From contig NC_092590.1 in assembly GCF_047663525.1 (NCBI RefSeq), forward strand, positions 9,692,001 through 9,756,000: 64,000 nucleotides of DNA, given 5' to 3'. Below, piece after piece: positions 39,301 through 49,300 of the stretch (positions within the stretch are counted from its first letter, which is position 1; each line of letters begins with the position of its first letter). The stretch is from Anas platyrhynchos (taxonomy: Eukaryota > Chordata > Aves > Anseriformes > Anatidae). A program made the translations under genes and the position numbers. A model generated the notes under the pieces. The model was not told where the DNA came from, did not search any database, and was given only the letters and a program-made list of their open reading frames with translations.

Positions 39301-39612
39301 AGCATGAGGCTACTCTGAAAAAGGATCCTACTCAGGGTGCAGGAGCGGAGGCAGAGGGCAGTCCCAGTGCCCAAGGGGCAGCCTGTCTCTCTGGCAAGCA
39401 AAATGGCCCGGGAGAGACACCCTCAGGAAAGGGGGGCCCCAGAGCCCTTCAGCATCCTCCTCCTTCCACCCCAGGGCCTCTTTCAGGCCTCTTTCAGAAG
39501 CCCCCTCCCAACACGGCCATGTCGGGCCTGGGGCGTGGCGCCATCACTGCGGCCATCACAGAGGCCTCCTGATATCACAGTGGCATCTGCCCCCCGGCGT
39601 TGTCCTGGGGCC

Positions 39613-39620
39613 TATAAAAG
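39613..39620 (+). promoter_or_regulatory. TATA box of the 39.7 kb gene
   Basis: TATAAAAG in GC-rich DNA, 58 bases before the first ATG of the 107-aa ORF. Spacing is compatible with a short 5' UTR. Confidence 0.5.
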
Positions 39621-39677
39621 CCCCTGCGCCTGGCCCCCCCCTCGCTGATCCCCCAGGATCTCTAGCGACCACCAGAC

Positions 39678-40001
39678 ATGGCTGGGATTAAGAGAACCTG
39701 GGGCGACAGCTGCCCACCCCTGCGTGGGACCAAAGCGCCTTGGGCTATGGAGCCTGCGAAGAAGTGGAGGCGGAGGAGCGCCAGTGGAGACGGAGCGGCC
39801 GCGGCGGATGGTGTGGAGCCCATGGAGGTGGATCCACCCGTGGAGGAGGAAGAGCCGATGGAGGTGGATCCACCTCCATCCCATCTGGTGTGGCACAACA
39901 CCATCGTGCCAGGGCTCCCACCAGCGAGACAGCGTCATCGTCATCGCAGAACCGCCCGGACCGCTCCGTACTCCCGGCACTGCCTCCGCCGCCACGTGTA
40001 G
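39678..40001 (+). CDS. Small unrecognised gene, PMEVDPP-motif basic protein (107 aa)
   Basis: I do not recognise this protein. The ORF starts MAGIKRTWGDSCPPL, has MEPAKKWRRR, two copies of PMEVDPP separated by an acidic stretch, and an Arg/His-rich tail (RQRHRHRRTARTAPYSRH). TATAAAAG lies 58 bases upstream of the ATG and AATAAA at 40476-40481, so a compact transcription unit is plausible. It is a GC-rich island in an AT-rich desert. A pyrimidine-rich tract ending CCTGCAG (to about 40,124), with a GT inside the terminal CACGTGTAG, would allow a two-exon form with a longer C-terminus. Overlapping frames are also open, so the frame choice rests on the TATA spacing and the first ATG. A lineage-specific retrogene or germline protein is possible; that is inference. 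Confidence 0.45.
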   Translation: MAGIKRTWGDSCPPLRGTKAPWAMEPAKKWRRRSASGDGAAAADGVEPMEVDPPVEEEEPMEVDPPPSHLVWHNTIVPGLPPARQRHRHRRTARTAPYSRHCLRRHV

Positions 40002-40475
40002 GGGGGAGAGGCCATCCCGTTACCATCATGCCGGATTGCCTGCACATGGCCTCTCCCCCCTTCCCTCCCCCGCCTTTCCTCTTGCCCCTCCAATTCCCCT
40101 TCCCCTTCCCCACCTTTCCTGCAGAAGTGTCATCTCTTGTGCACGGAGCCCCAAGCACTGGGCAAGAGCGCACTCGGCTTCCTCTGGGCTGCTGCAGCGG
40201 GCGACAGGAGAAGCCCTGCAAAGGCCACGCTGGGCGTGGGGTGTCTCCAGAAGGCTGCCAAGAGGTGCTTGAAGACGAAGCCTGGCCCTGCATGGCGGTG
40301 CACAGAGAGCAGCAGCAGAGCCCTGGAAACGGGCACGCAGACAGCTGTTCCTCTGCAGAAGCAGAAGTCTTCAGGCCTGCCAGGAAGAAGCGCGGGAGTG
40401 CAGCGTGAAGTCCCTTCAAGGTGCTTGGGTACCAGCTCTTCCCAGGACGGGGCAACAGACTGATAGAATAATCAT

Positions 40476-40481
40476 AATAAA
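40476..40481 (+). terminator. Polyadenylation signal AATAAA
   Basis: AATAAA about 475 bases after the stop of the small ORF, inside an A/T-rich stretch with several further AATAA-like hexamers. Confidence 0.4.
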
Positions 40482-40984
40482 TACATAAATGCGTTGCAAC
40501 AACAACAATAAACAACAACCAGTAAGCAACCACTTTCCTCTCGGATTTGGTGTCATTTTTGTGGCTACGCCTGAACTCCGGGATCCCCTTCTGGTCTCCC
40601 CTAGACAGGAAAGATCCTGATGGGTGTGGAGCGGGCACAGCCCAGGGCACACGAGGCAGTGAGGGGCCGGGGCACACGGCATACAAGGGCAGGCTGAGGG
40701 ATCTCCTTGGGTCAGCACGAAGGAGAGAAGGCTCAGGGGTGGACCTGACAGCTGCCTGCAGGGAGGGAGTAGAGAAGATGAAGCCTGCGTCCTCTCTGAG
40801 GGGCTCTGTGGCAGAAAGGTGAGCAGCACCAGGCCCACGCTTGCAGGTGGAGACAGCCCAGGCAGCAAAAAGGAACAGATTGTCTGCACAGGGGTGCTCA
40901 GACAGAACCGGTGTCCAGAAAGACTGCAAAGTCTCTGTCCTGAGGGACAGCTGACCTTGTGTGTTTAAGGTTGGGTGTTAAAAC

Positions 40985-41215
40985 CCTGGACTCGCCAGAT
41001 GTTGGAAAGGACTTAAAGAGACCATCCTGTTCCAAGCCCCCTGCCATGAGCAGGCACAGCTTCCACCAGACCGTGGTGCCCAAAGACCCATCGAATCTGG
41101 CCTTCAACCACTTCCAGGGATGGGGCATCCACGGCTTCTCTGGGCGATTTGTTCCAGTGCCTCACCACCCTCAGAGCAAAGGATTTCTTTCTAATACCTA
41201 ACCTAGTAGTTCTGT
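40985..41215 (-). mobile_element. CR1 3' fragment, minus strand
   Basis: On the minus strand: GAGGGTGGTGAGGCACTGG, GTGGATGCCCCATCCCTGG and TCCTTTCCAACATCTGG, a normal CR1 3' tail lacking the terminal octamers. Confidence 0.75.
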
Positions 41216-43873
41216 TTTGTGTTAACTGGGTGGAAAAATAAGGGATTTTTGAATGAGCTAGGTTAAAATTATACAGAAATGTGATTTGCACAACTGATTG
41301 TCTTTACTTGGAAGAGAGGTGGAATAGCATTTTGGGAAGGTGGAGAAGGTGCGTAGTAGGGGCTTTGTGATGAAAAGTTGGTAGAAGAACTAATGAATTA
41401 ACTTAAATTCAAAGGCTCCTGCTTGATGGTATAAACCAACTTGTAGATGCGAATTTAATATTTTTTCACCATACTTGGAGGTAACCATAACGTGGAGTTA
41501 CTGGGTAATTGCCTGCTTTGGAATTTCACGATTTGTCTCTGAAGCATCATCACGTACAGAGCTAGTCCACTAATCCAGTTCCCCACGACAAGTACTAAAG
41601 CAGGTATGCATTTAAAAATGATGAAGACAGACTGACCATAGTTTATGTGATGTGAACATATGTTAGTGTTAAAATGGTCTTCCTGAAAGGTCTTCTTACT
41701 CTACAAATTAGTAATTACACAACTTTGCTTGTAAGTAGAGCAATAGATAGTCTCATTGATGAAGCTTGTTGTTGAAGTCACTGAAGTCCTACAGCTGTAG
41801 AGACTCTTTACGTTGACACAATGTCATTGCTAAGGATGGCATTTTGTAATGGAAATCTCTATGGAAAAGAAGAATACTTCTGTTTAGGTTGTTCATTTAC
41901 TCAAGGGAGATAACCCAGCAAACACTTCCATACTTCCTGGCAAGAAGTTGTTAATTATTGTGTTGTAGTCATCTTGACAGAGATGTCGTTCTCATGTGGG
42001 TGGACAGCTCAGAGAATACACGCAGAAAGTGCTGTACGAAAGGGTTGCCTCTGGAAAGTCTCTTTCTTCACAAAGAGACTCGACAGGCATTGACATCAGA
42101 GCATCAGTTGCGGAGCGTACTGGTTGCAGTGGTGGAGAGACTTGTTTGGTGTCAATGAAGTGTCAGCAGGCAAATCCATGAAGTATGGCATGAAAAGCAG
42201 ACCTTGTATTTGGTGAATAGTTGTGGGTGCTCTGATTCTCCGTTAGTACTCATTGAGGTAATAGGGCTTCTTTGTTCCTACACTGCTTGTGTGCAGACAG
42301 TGAGATAGGAAGTAGTAGAACTGTTCTTGATGAGCAGTAGCATAACTAAGAGTCACAATTAGCGATATTTTGGATAATTGACTTCTGTGATGCTAGAGAA
42401 TTCTGTGATTGCGTTTGGAAAAGTGCTAGCTACTACAACCCTTTGAAATCGAATGCTGGGTGCATAAGCACTTTGTAGTCCCTTGGGGAAATAATCATGA
42501 GAGTGTTTTAAAGGGGTTTTTATTAACATGTTTTAGTTCAGACATGATTCAGATATTTTTGTTCCCCGTCTGAGTGATACATCTACTTGTCTGTCATCAA
42601 ATAATTTGGGTTTAATTACAGAAACACATTTGGGGATCATAATTTAGTTAGTGGACTGTGTATTTTCTCAAAGTTATGACTGTACATAAAATAAATGCAG
42701 GAACGGTACCTAATGTGAGTTCTTCAATGCAGAGCCATGTGTTATTTGTCTATATGGTTTTCTATAGTAAAGGTCTGATCACTTATTCCTGTGTTTGCAT
42801 TAGTATGTGTAAAAGAATCACAATTATGTATTTATATATATATGTTCCCATATGTAGATAAGTGTTTTTTAAAAATCTGTCCTCCACAGTTTCCAGTACC
42901 TTAATAACTTTATGAATCTGGGTACAGAAAGCCTCTGACTGTATCAACACCTCTTGAGTCCAAAAGGCCACCTTAATAGTTGGATGGCTATTCCTCCAAC
43001 TGTTAGTTGCAATAATCTTAGCTCTGTAACTCTTATTTGAAGAGTTTGTTTCATAAGCAACATCAAACAGATCAGATTATTTTATCATTTCCAAACTTGA
43101 GCATACATAAATGCAGAATCCAATAAATCTTGAAAAACTACTTCATGATTTTTATATAGAACTTATTTTTATATAGAACTCATTGCTTTTCTTCCTCCCT
43201 AAAATACTTGCTTTAAGGTCTTTTTCTTGAATTTTATTTATTTTTTTTGCAATTATGTGCGGGGAATTTAGGTATAACATATAATAATGAGGTGTGAGAA
43301 TCTTTGTTAGTACAATTAGTGAACACAAGATGAATTCAGAGTCATGAATTTCACATCCCTAACCCCAAACCATCCAGTGGGATGTTTCAGGACCAGTGCT
43401 TTAAACAGGCTACACCAAACTGAAGAGTAGTGGAAAAAGATCTGACGCGTGCATCACAGAGCAGGCAAGTTTCCATGTTCACAAATGGTAGGTAGAGCAT
43501 TATCATTCGGACACTGGCTGAAAAGCATGTTTAGCAAGGTGCCGGCTAGTGAGTCTGGGCAGTTGGTATTTTACAGGCCATTTCTATAGAAACAATAAAA
43601 AAAAAAACTCTTTCCACCACAAAGTTGACTCTCAAAAGCTACAAATATCTTTCTGATCCTATTGAACTACATTTCAATTGCCATCTGATGTTTTGGGCTC
43701 CATATGCCCCTCAGATGAGGCCACGTAACACTGCCTTGAGATACCCACAGGCAGTATATGATTTACTGCAGTTGGATACAAGGATACGCAGTCCAAAATG
43801 TTTAAATGACTGTTCAGTACTCCTTTGTCAGGAGCACAATTCTTCCAGAAAGTGCCTGGATTTATCAGCAAAT
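41216..43873. other. Intergenic spacer next to the right arm, nothing recognised
   Basis: AT-rich sequence, with an AT dinucleotide run near 42,833-42,844 and an A-run near 43,599. No gene seen. Its right edge is the duplication breakpoint. Confidence 0.55.
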
Positions 43874-44068
43874 TGGACAGAAAACTTTCAACTTGAGGTT
43901 TCCTTGGAGCCTTCTCTTCCCCAGGCTGAACATCCCCAGCTCTCTCAGCCTGTCTTCACAGGAGAGCTGCTCCAGCCCTCTGATGGTTTTCATGGCCCTC
44001 CTCTGGACCTACACGAACAGCTCCACATCCTTCTTGTGCTGGGGGCCCCAGAGCTGGATGCAGTGAAC
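43874..44068 (-). mobile_element. CR1 fragment cut by the duplication breakpoint
   Basis: Reverse complement of the proximal part of the CR1 at 13,806-14,004 (CCCCAGGCTGAACATCCCC, CTCCAGCCCTCTGATGG). Homology stops near 43,874, after which unrelated spacer begins. Confidence 0.85.
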
Positions 44069-44228
44069 CCAACAGCTAGAAAGAGATGTGTTCCTTTAAA
44101 CACCTCTTACAGGGAGCTTGCACTCTATTTGCACAGCAGAGGAAGGAGCCCTGAGAGGATCTGCACTGATCGCTATTTTGTTGCAGGCAGATGGTGTGAA
44201 CTTTTCACAGTTTTTTTTTTCCCCTCAG

Positions 44229-44436
44229 GAAATTTAATAGTATCTACTTTGGCTGGGGTCACAAATACAGCCCAGAAAGCCATACACCTGCACTGCCTGA
44301 GCCAGTGCAAAAAGAATACCCCGACGGGCCGGAGATCACTGAGGCTGCGGACCCGACAGTGGAAGAGGAGCTGGCTTTCAAGGCTAAAAAGGAGAAAGCC
44401 AGAGCTAAGAAGAGGAAGACGAGGAAGAATGAGTAG
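44229..44436 (+). pseudogene. RSPH4A: Orphan duplicate of RSPH4A last exon
   Basis: A 208-nt stretch after a CCCCTCAG acceptor is the mirror of RSPH4A exon 7 (13432-13639). It reads [16 protein letters not shown] and ends KKRKTRKNE then TAG, without frameshift. None of exons 1-6 accompany it. Homology to the intron continues only to about 43,874, so it cannot encode a radial spoke protein unless spliced into some other transcript. Confidence 0.9.
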
Positions 44437-44499
44437 GTGATGAAGAGGAAGACATGATTACAAGATAGGAAACACGAATACTTAAAAAGATTAAATATT

Positions 44500-45959
44500 T
44501 ATATATGGCGTGGTAATTCGTGTCGAGAAAATGGTTGATATTAATAAAGAATGGGGAGATTTGGGAATGTGGCCATGGGGGTTGGAAAGCCCCGTGACTG
44601 AGATAACATTTGACTCTTAAGGAGGAGGCCATCAGGAATATAAAAGAGTTTAGTGGGAAGAAAGAAGGGTGATTCAGGAGATTCCATGCAGTCTCCAGGT
44701 TCTCTTGTTCTCCAGCCATTGAGGCATGGAACTTTCTGGGTGTTTGCTGTTGTTACATTCAAAGTTGTTTGACAGATGAAAAGTTGTTTTGAAAAGAACT
44801 GCTGTGGGGTGAAGGGTATAAGAGGGGAAACTGCCCTCCAGATAAAAAAGGCAACACAATGAAGTTATGTCATCAATAAAGAAGCAGGAAAAAGAAGTGA
44901 AGAGGAACAGGCTGGCAGAATGGAGACCAGGACGGGAACAGGCACATTGATCGCCTCATGAAGATCGGTTCGGCCAAACTCAGCAAACTGCTCAGAGAAG
45001 CTCGTACAGAAAGTCACTGGAAATTGGTGCACTGGGGCTGGAGAGATGCTCGAGCTGAGAGAAGCGGAGCCGTGCACACAGCTGCCCCTCACTGGTCAGC
45101 AGTTGCGCATTATGGGGAATCATACGTCCTTAGGAACAGAGACTGTCCTGGTAACCTTACAGCTTATTCTCCTCATTAACAATTGGACAGTTTATGAGCC
45201 TGAAATATGGGACCAAACTGAGGTCAAGGTGTGGGACTCCGCAACTAAAAATGGCAAGGTTGCAGTGGGATTGCTCGGCACCTGGCGAGCAGTCTCTGAG
45301 GCCTTAAAGAGCCGTGTGGGACCACAGTCAGACACGTGTGGTTTGCCAGACAGTGAGGGAGCTGCGGGCTCCTTCACTGATCCTTCTGCTACACCATCGG
45401 CCCCTCTGCTGCTACAGCCATCGAAGGCCTTTGCTGTTCCGCCTCCTGGTGACCTGAACGTGCCTTTTGGCCCAGGCCTATTGGCGTTGAAAAGGAGATG
45501 GATAGGCTTTTCTTCAATCCGGGAAGAACGGGATACATAAGGCCTGAAGACCGAGTTGCTTGACAACTTAAAGCGAGACATATTGTTCACAAGGAATGGG
45601 AAAATGGAGATTTGTATGTAATCAAGAAAAGGAGAGGAAAATGGAGACTGTTCAGTTGTGGAACTTGGAGGATTGTTTGTTACCTTTTCTGGTCGTGAAT
45701 ATGGATAGGTGTACTCGAGTTTACTAAGTCATGGAACTTGGAGGATTATTTGTTACCTTTTCTGATTGTACGTATGTATAGGCATACTCAGGTTTAGTAT
45801 GTAAAGCCACGTTCTGTATATTTGTAATGTTTGATGTTTGTGTGTGCGTGTTGGTGTAGACTCCCCGCTCACCCAGCGCTGTTTACTTCCTTTTATACCT
45901 TTTAGAAATATTTGCTTGATAAAGATTACAAAATTCAGATTGAGACCTCATTTATAACA
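44500..45959 (+). mobile_element. ERV/LTR-derived block, right arm
   Basis: Mirror of the left block without its nested insertion. It has a TATA-like TATAAGAGGGG near 44,818, AATAAA near 44,874, a short ORF, a tandem pair of about 72-bp units (45,661-45,802, each with TTGGAGGATT(G/A)TTTGTTACC), CAGCGCTG near 45,880, and an end TAACA at 45,959 typical of LTRs. No protease, reverse transcriptase or envelope can be seen, so it is a remnant or a non-autonomous element. Confidence 0.6.
45112..45540 (+). pseudogene. ERV-associated ORF, possible gag fragment (142 aa)
   Basis: Open frame with an N-terminal Met-Gly-Asn, which could be a myristoylation signal as in retroviral matrix proteins, a Trp-rich region (residues about 25-60) and a Ser/Pro-rich middle. 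The mirror in the left arm (11943-12410, minus) reads on for 155 aa with several substitutions. Assignment to gag rests on position behind an LTR-like segment and on the start motif only. Confidence 0.35.
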
Positions 45960-46062
45960 AGATTAATAGTGTTTTAATAAATAGAGCGTAAACAAGCTCA
46001 TCTTAAATGTAAGTGGAAGATGCTTATTTTGGGGGGTTCTGTGGGCTCCTTGGAGCTGCCTC
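45960..46062. repeat. Single unit of the 112-bp repeat, right arm
   Basis: Reverse complement of the unit family: GTTTTAATAAATAGAGCG, then AAACAAGCTCATCTTAAATG and GGGCTCCTTGGAGCTGCC. It borders the right CENPE CpG island. Confidence 0.75.
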
Positions 46063-46063
46063 T

Positions 46064-46386
46064 CCCTGCAGTGCCACGAAGCCCCCTAGCTTCCACAGGA
46101 GAGCAGCACCGCGAGCCCTTTCCAGGCGGAAAGGCTCCGATTCCTCAAACGCTTCTCTAACCGGCGCCTCAAAACCTATTCGCACCGCGTTAACGCCTCA
46201 GCGAGCGGGCTCACGCCTCGCGGGCGGCCATTCCGCGCCTCCCCTCAGCCGCCTCCCGCGTCCCCGCCCCCACGGGCGCCATCCTTTCCCGTCAGCGAGC
46301 GGCGCGGGCCAATCGGCAGCGGCCCCGGGCCCAGTTCAAACTCCGGCGGCGGTCGGGGAGCGCTCGGCCGCTGAGGCGCCGCGGGG
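46064..46386 (+). promoter_or_regulatory. Right CENPE promoter, CpG-rich, CCAAT box plus canonical CHR
   Basis: CpG island upstream of the ATG with GCGGGCCAAT (CCAAT 46309-46313) and TTCAAA at 46335-46340, the reverse complement of the consensus CHR TTTGAA. About 170 bases of this island (46,064 to about 46,240) have no counterpart in the left arm. Confidence 0.6.
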
Positions 46387-49300
46387 ATGGCTGACGAAGG
46401 GGCCGTTACCGTCTGCGTGCGGCTGCGGCCGCTCCTCGCCAGGTGAGGGCGAGGGCGAGGGGCTGGGCGGCGTGGGGGTGCGGGTGCGGGTGGAGCTGGT
46501 GAGCTTAGCGGGGGGCTTTGTCTCGTAGGGAGAGCGCTCTGGGGGACGAGGCGGCGCCTCACTGGAGGAGCGAGGGGAACACGGTCTCAGAAGTGAGCGG
46601 TGCCCGAGCCTTCAGCTACGGTGAGTGTGTGGGAAGGAGCAGCTGGGGCTGCCGCGGGCCTGCGGGATGTGCGGCTGCAATGCGTCCTGGCACTGCTGCC
46701 CGTGGCTCGTGTTGTTGTGCCCGGGCTCGTCATGCCTCAGGTGTGGTGTTTGTGTGGCAGTGCTGACCAGGAATTCTCCTTGGGGAACCAACGTCCTGCT
46801 CCCGGCGCCTGTTCCTGTGCTGGGCTGCACTGCGGGGTGTTTTTGAGCTGGGCTCTGTTGATCTGGAAGCGAGGTGGCAGATGCCCTCTGTAGTGCTCCC
46901 ATTTCAGTGACAAGTGGCTGCGCTGAGCCCAGAGCATTGGGATGACGTGCACGTGAGATCCTTTTGCTTTCAGCATCTTCCTGCTGCTCCACCGTACTGC
47001 CTCCAGACACGATTTACCACAGCATACAGGTGAACGTGGCCCAAGCTACAGCATTAACAAGTAGCCTGTCTTGTCAGGCTTACAGTCCTGATACATAGAT
47101 CAGCCTTAACCGTTTTTAGGGTTCAATGGGACGACTGCATCTGTCATTCTTAGTTTCTTTGAGGCTCTGTTGTCTTTGCATCATCACTTTTGGTGTAGGG
47201 TTTAATCTTTTGTTCCTGAAGGCTGGCACAGTAGTGACACAACTGTGTTTTATGTTTGAATCATCCTGTAAAGACTCTGTCCATGATACAATACTTGAAG
47301 TCAGCATTGCTGAATCAGATGACGGCTTGATTTTGATTTGCAGTGCAATGTTCTTATGTGCTTTCTTTTCTTTTTTTTTTTTTTTTTTAAGATCGTGTCT
47401 TTCACTCAAGTGACAACACACAGCAATTGTACGAAGGTGTAGCTGTTCCAATTATACAATCAGCCGTGCAAGGATACAACGGTAGGTTGTACAACTGTGT
47501 TTTAATCCTATTTGTAATGCAGTTTGGAAATAGTCGGTAAGACTTAATCATCTTCCTAGGCACAATCTTTGCTTATGGACAGACCTCCTCAGGGAAGACG
47601 TACACCATGATGGGGAATGAAGATTGTGTAGGCGTTATTCCTAAGGCAGTCCAACATGTCTTCAAACTTATTTGTGAGGTGAGTAACTCCATGAAATGGA
47701 GGTGACTGAAAGGACTAGCAATACTTTTGAATGTTAAAGGAAAACTAATTTTAGCATTAAGGAGTTTGTGAGGAAAATAAACAGTTTATATTGGAGGATA
47801 TGTTGCACTCACTTTGCTAAGCTTGCAGAGATGCCATTGGTTTTAAAAAGTACAAAAATGTGAAATAGTTGGAATCAAATCAGTAACAAAACAGTTGCTT
47901 TTAAACTTGCCAATACATTACGCTTGAATTACAAGCTTAGGCAAGGTGATGTGCAGCTTTCTTCTTTGTTTTTCTATTTTAAATCTTAGCTTCAAAATAC
48001 TAACAATATTAATGACTATTTTTTTTAAGTGGGAAGAATATTGAACTTACTTCAGGCTTTCAAAAGAATCGTAAGCCAGACCGGTCAATGCTAATAGTTC
48101 GAGAGTTGTCTGGGAATCTAGGTATAACATGGGATAAGCCTGCTAGAAAGGATTCACTGGGTCTGCACCCAGGACATAGGACACTGGCTGCCTAAGCATA
48201 GGACACTGAAGCCCTCTGTGCTGGGGAATGGACTAGCAGATTGATGTGAGCATATCAGGAGCAGTATGTAAGGCACTGACTTCAGGTGACAAAGCTGCTC
48301 CTTATGGCTTTTGGGTAGTTTGAGTCCACTAGAGACAGCTGTCGTTAACCCTGGACTTTGAATGTACAAGGCTGTCGGTTCTTCTGAGAAGGTGAAGTGG
48401 CTGTGCTATGTCTGGTTCTTGTCCGGCTGTCATCTGTATGGACATGCATGAGATCCAGCTGGATTGATATCGCATAGCATATCATCAGATAGCCAAATAT
48501 GTATTGTGTCCTCACTGTTACGTTGGGAAGGCTTCTGTGCAACTCATTGCACCACCCAGAGGTGGTGTACAAAGGTATTTAAAGCCAAGTAATTGAATTT
48601 AAATAAAAGTAACTGTACTTTCTGTGGTGCTGTAGTCTAGTGTGTGGCCTTTCCTAGCAAAGCAGGTCGAAGAGAGAGAAGTCAAGCTACACCAAGAAGA
48701 GAGAAAAGAATTAAGTATGGAAAGGGGAGTTGAATTGACCTATTGTCACGCTTCTGTACACCAATTAATTTGCTTTTATGACTTAATAAACATGATATAC
48801 CATTAATGCAGCTGGAAGGAGATGGGACAGAAGGAAATGCATCTGTATTTGTAGATGCTCACGTGCCGAGGGGAAAGAAGTCTGTGGAAGGATATCCAAG
48901 CATATAGCTTTGAGTTCAGAGTACTTTAATTAAAGGTGTTCGTTGTTTAGTCTGATCTAATTTGCTTAATATTGTTTTTATTTCCTCTTGCGATCATTAG
49001 ATTCCAGACAGAGAATTCTTGTTAAGAGTTTCCTACATGGAAATCTACAATGAAACCATTACGGATTTGCTTTGTGATACCAGGAAAAAGAAGCCTCTAG
49101 GAATTCGTGAGGATGTTAATGTAAGTGGATATTATGTTAATGTAAGAAGACACATCAATTTCATCTGCTTGAGGGGAAAAAAAGCTTTGAGGCATCTAGG
49201 TGAAAACATTTCCTCATCAAACTGTATTTGTTATATTCAAAGACAGCAGAAAGGCACTTTATGTAATAGAACAGCAACAGTGAAGCTGGGCTTGCTGTTG

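Noticed and set aside
39745..40929. 394-aa minus-strand ORF opposite the PMEVDPP gene
   Set aside because: Open mainly because of GC-rich composition. No protein-like domains, and the TATA and AATAAA signals support the plus strand.
43625..44440. 271-aa open frame on the plus strand
   Set aside because: It is a chance read-through of spacer, antisense CR1 and RSPH4A exon 7 in a frame different from the true RSPH4A frame. The left counterpart is only partly open.
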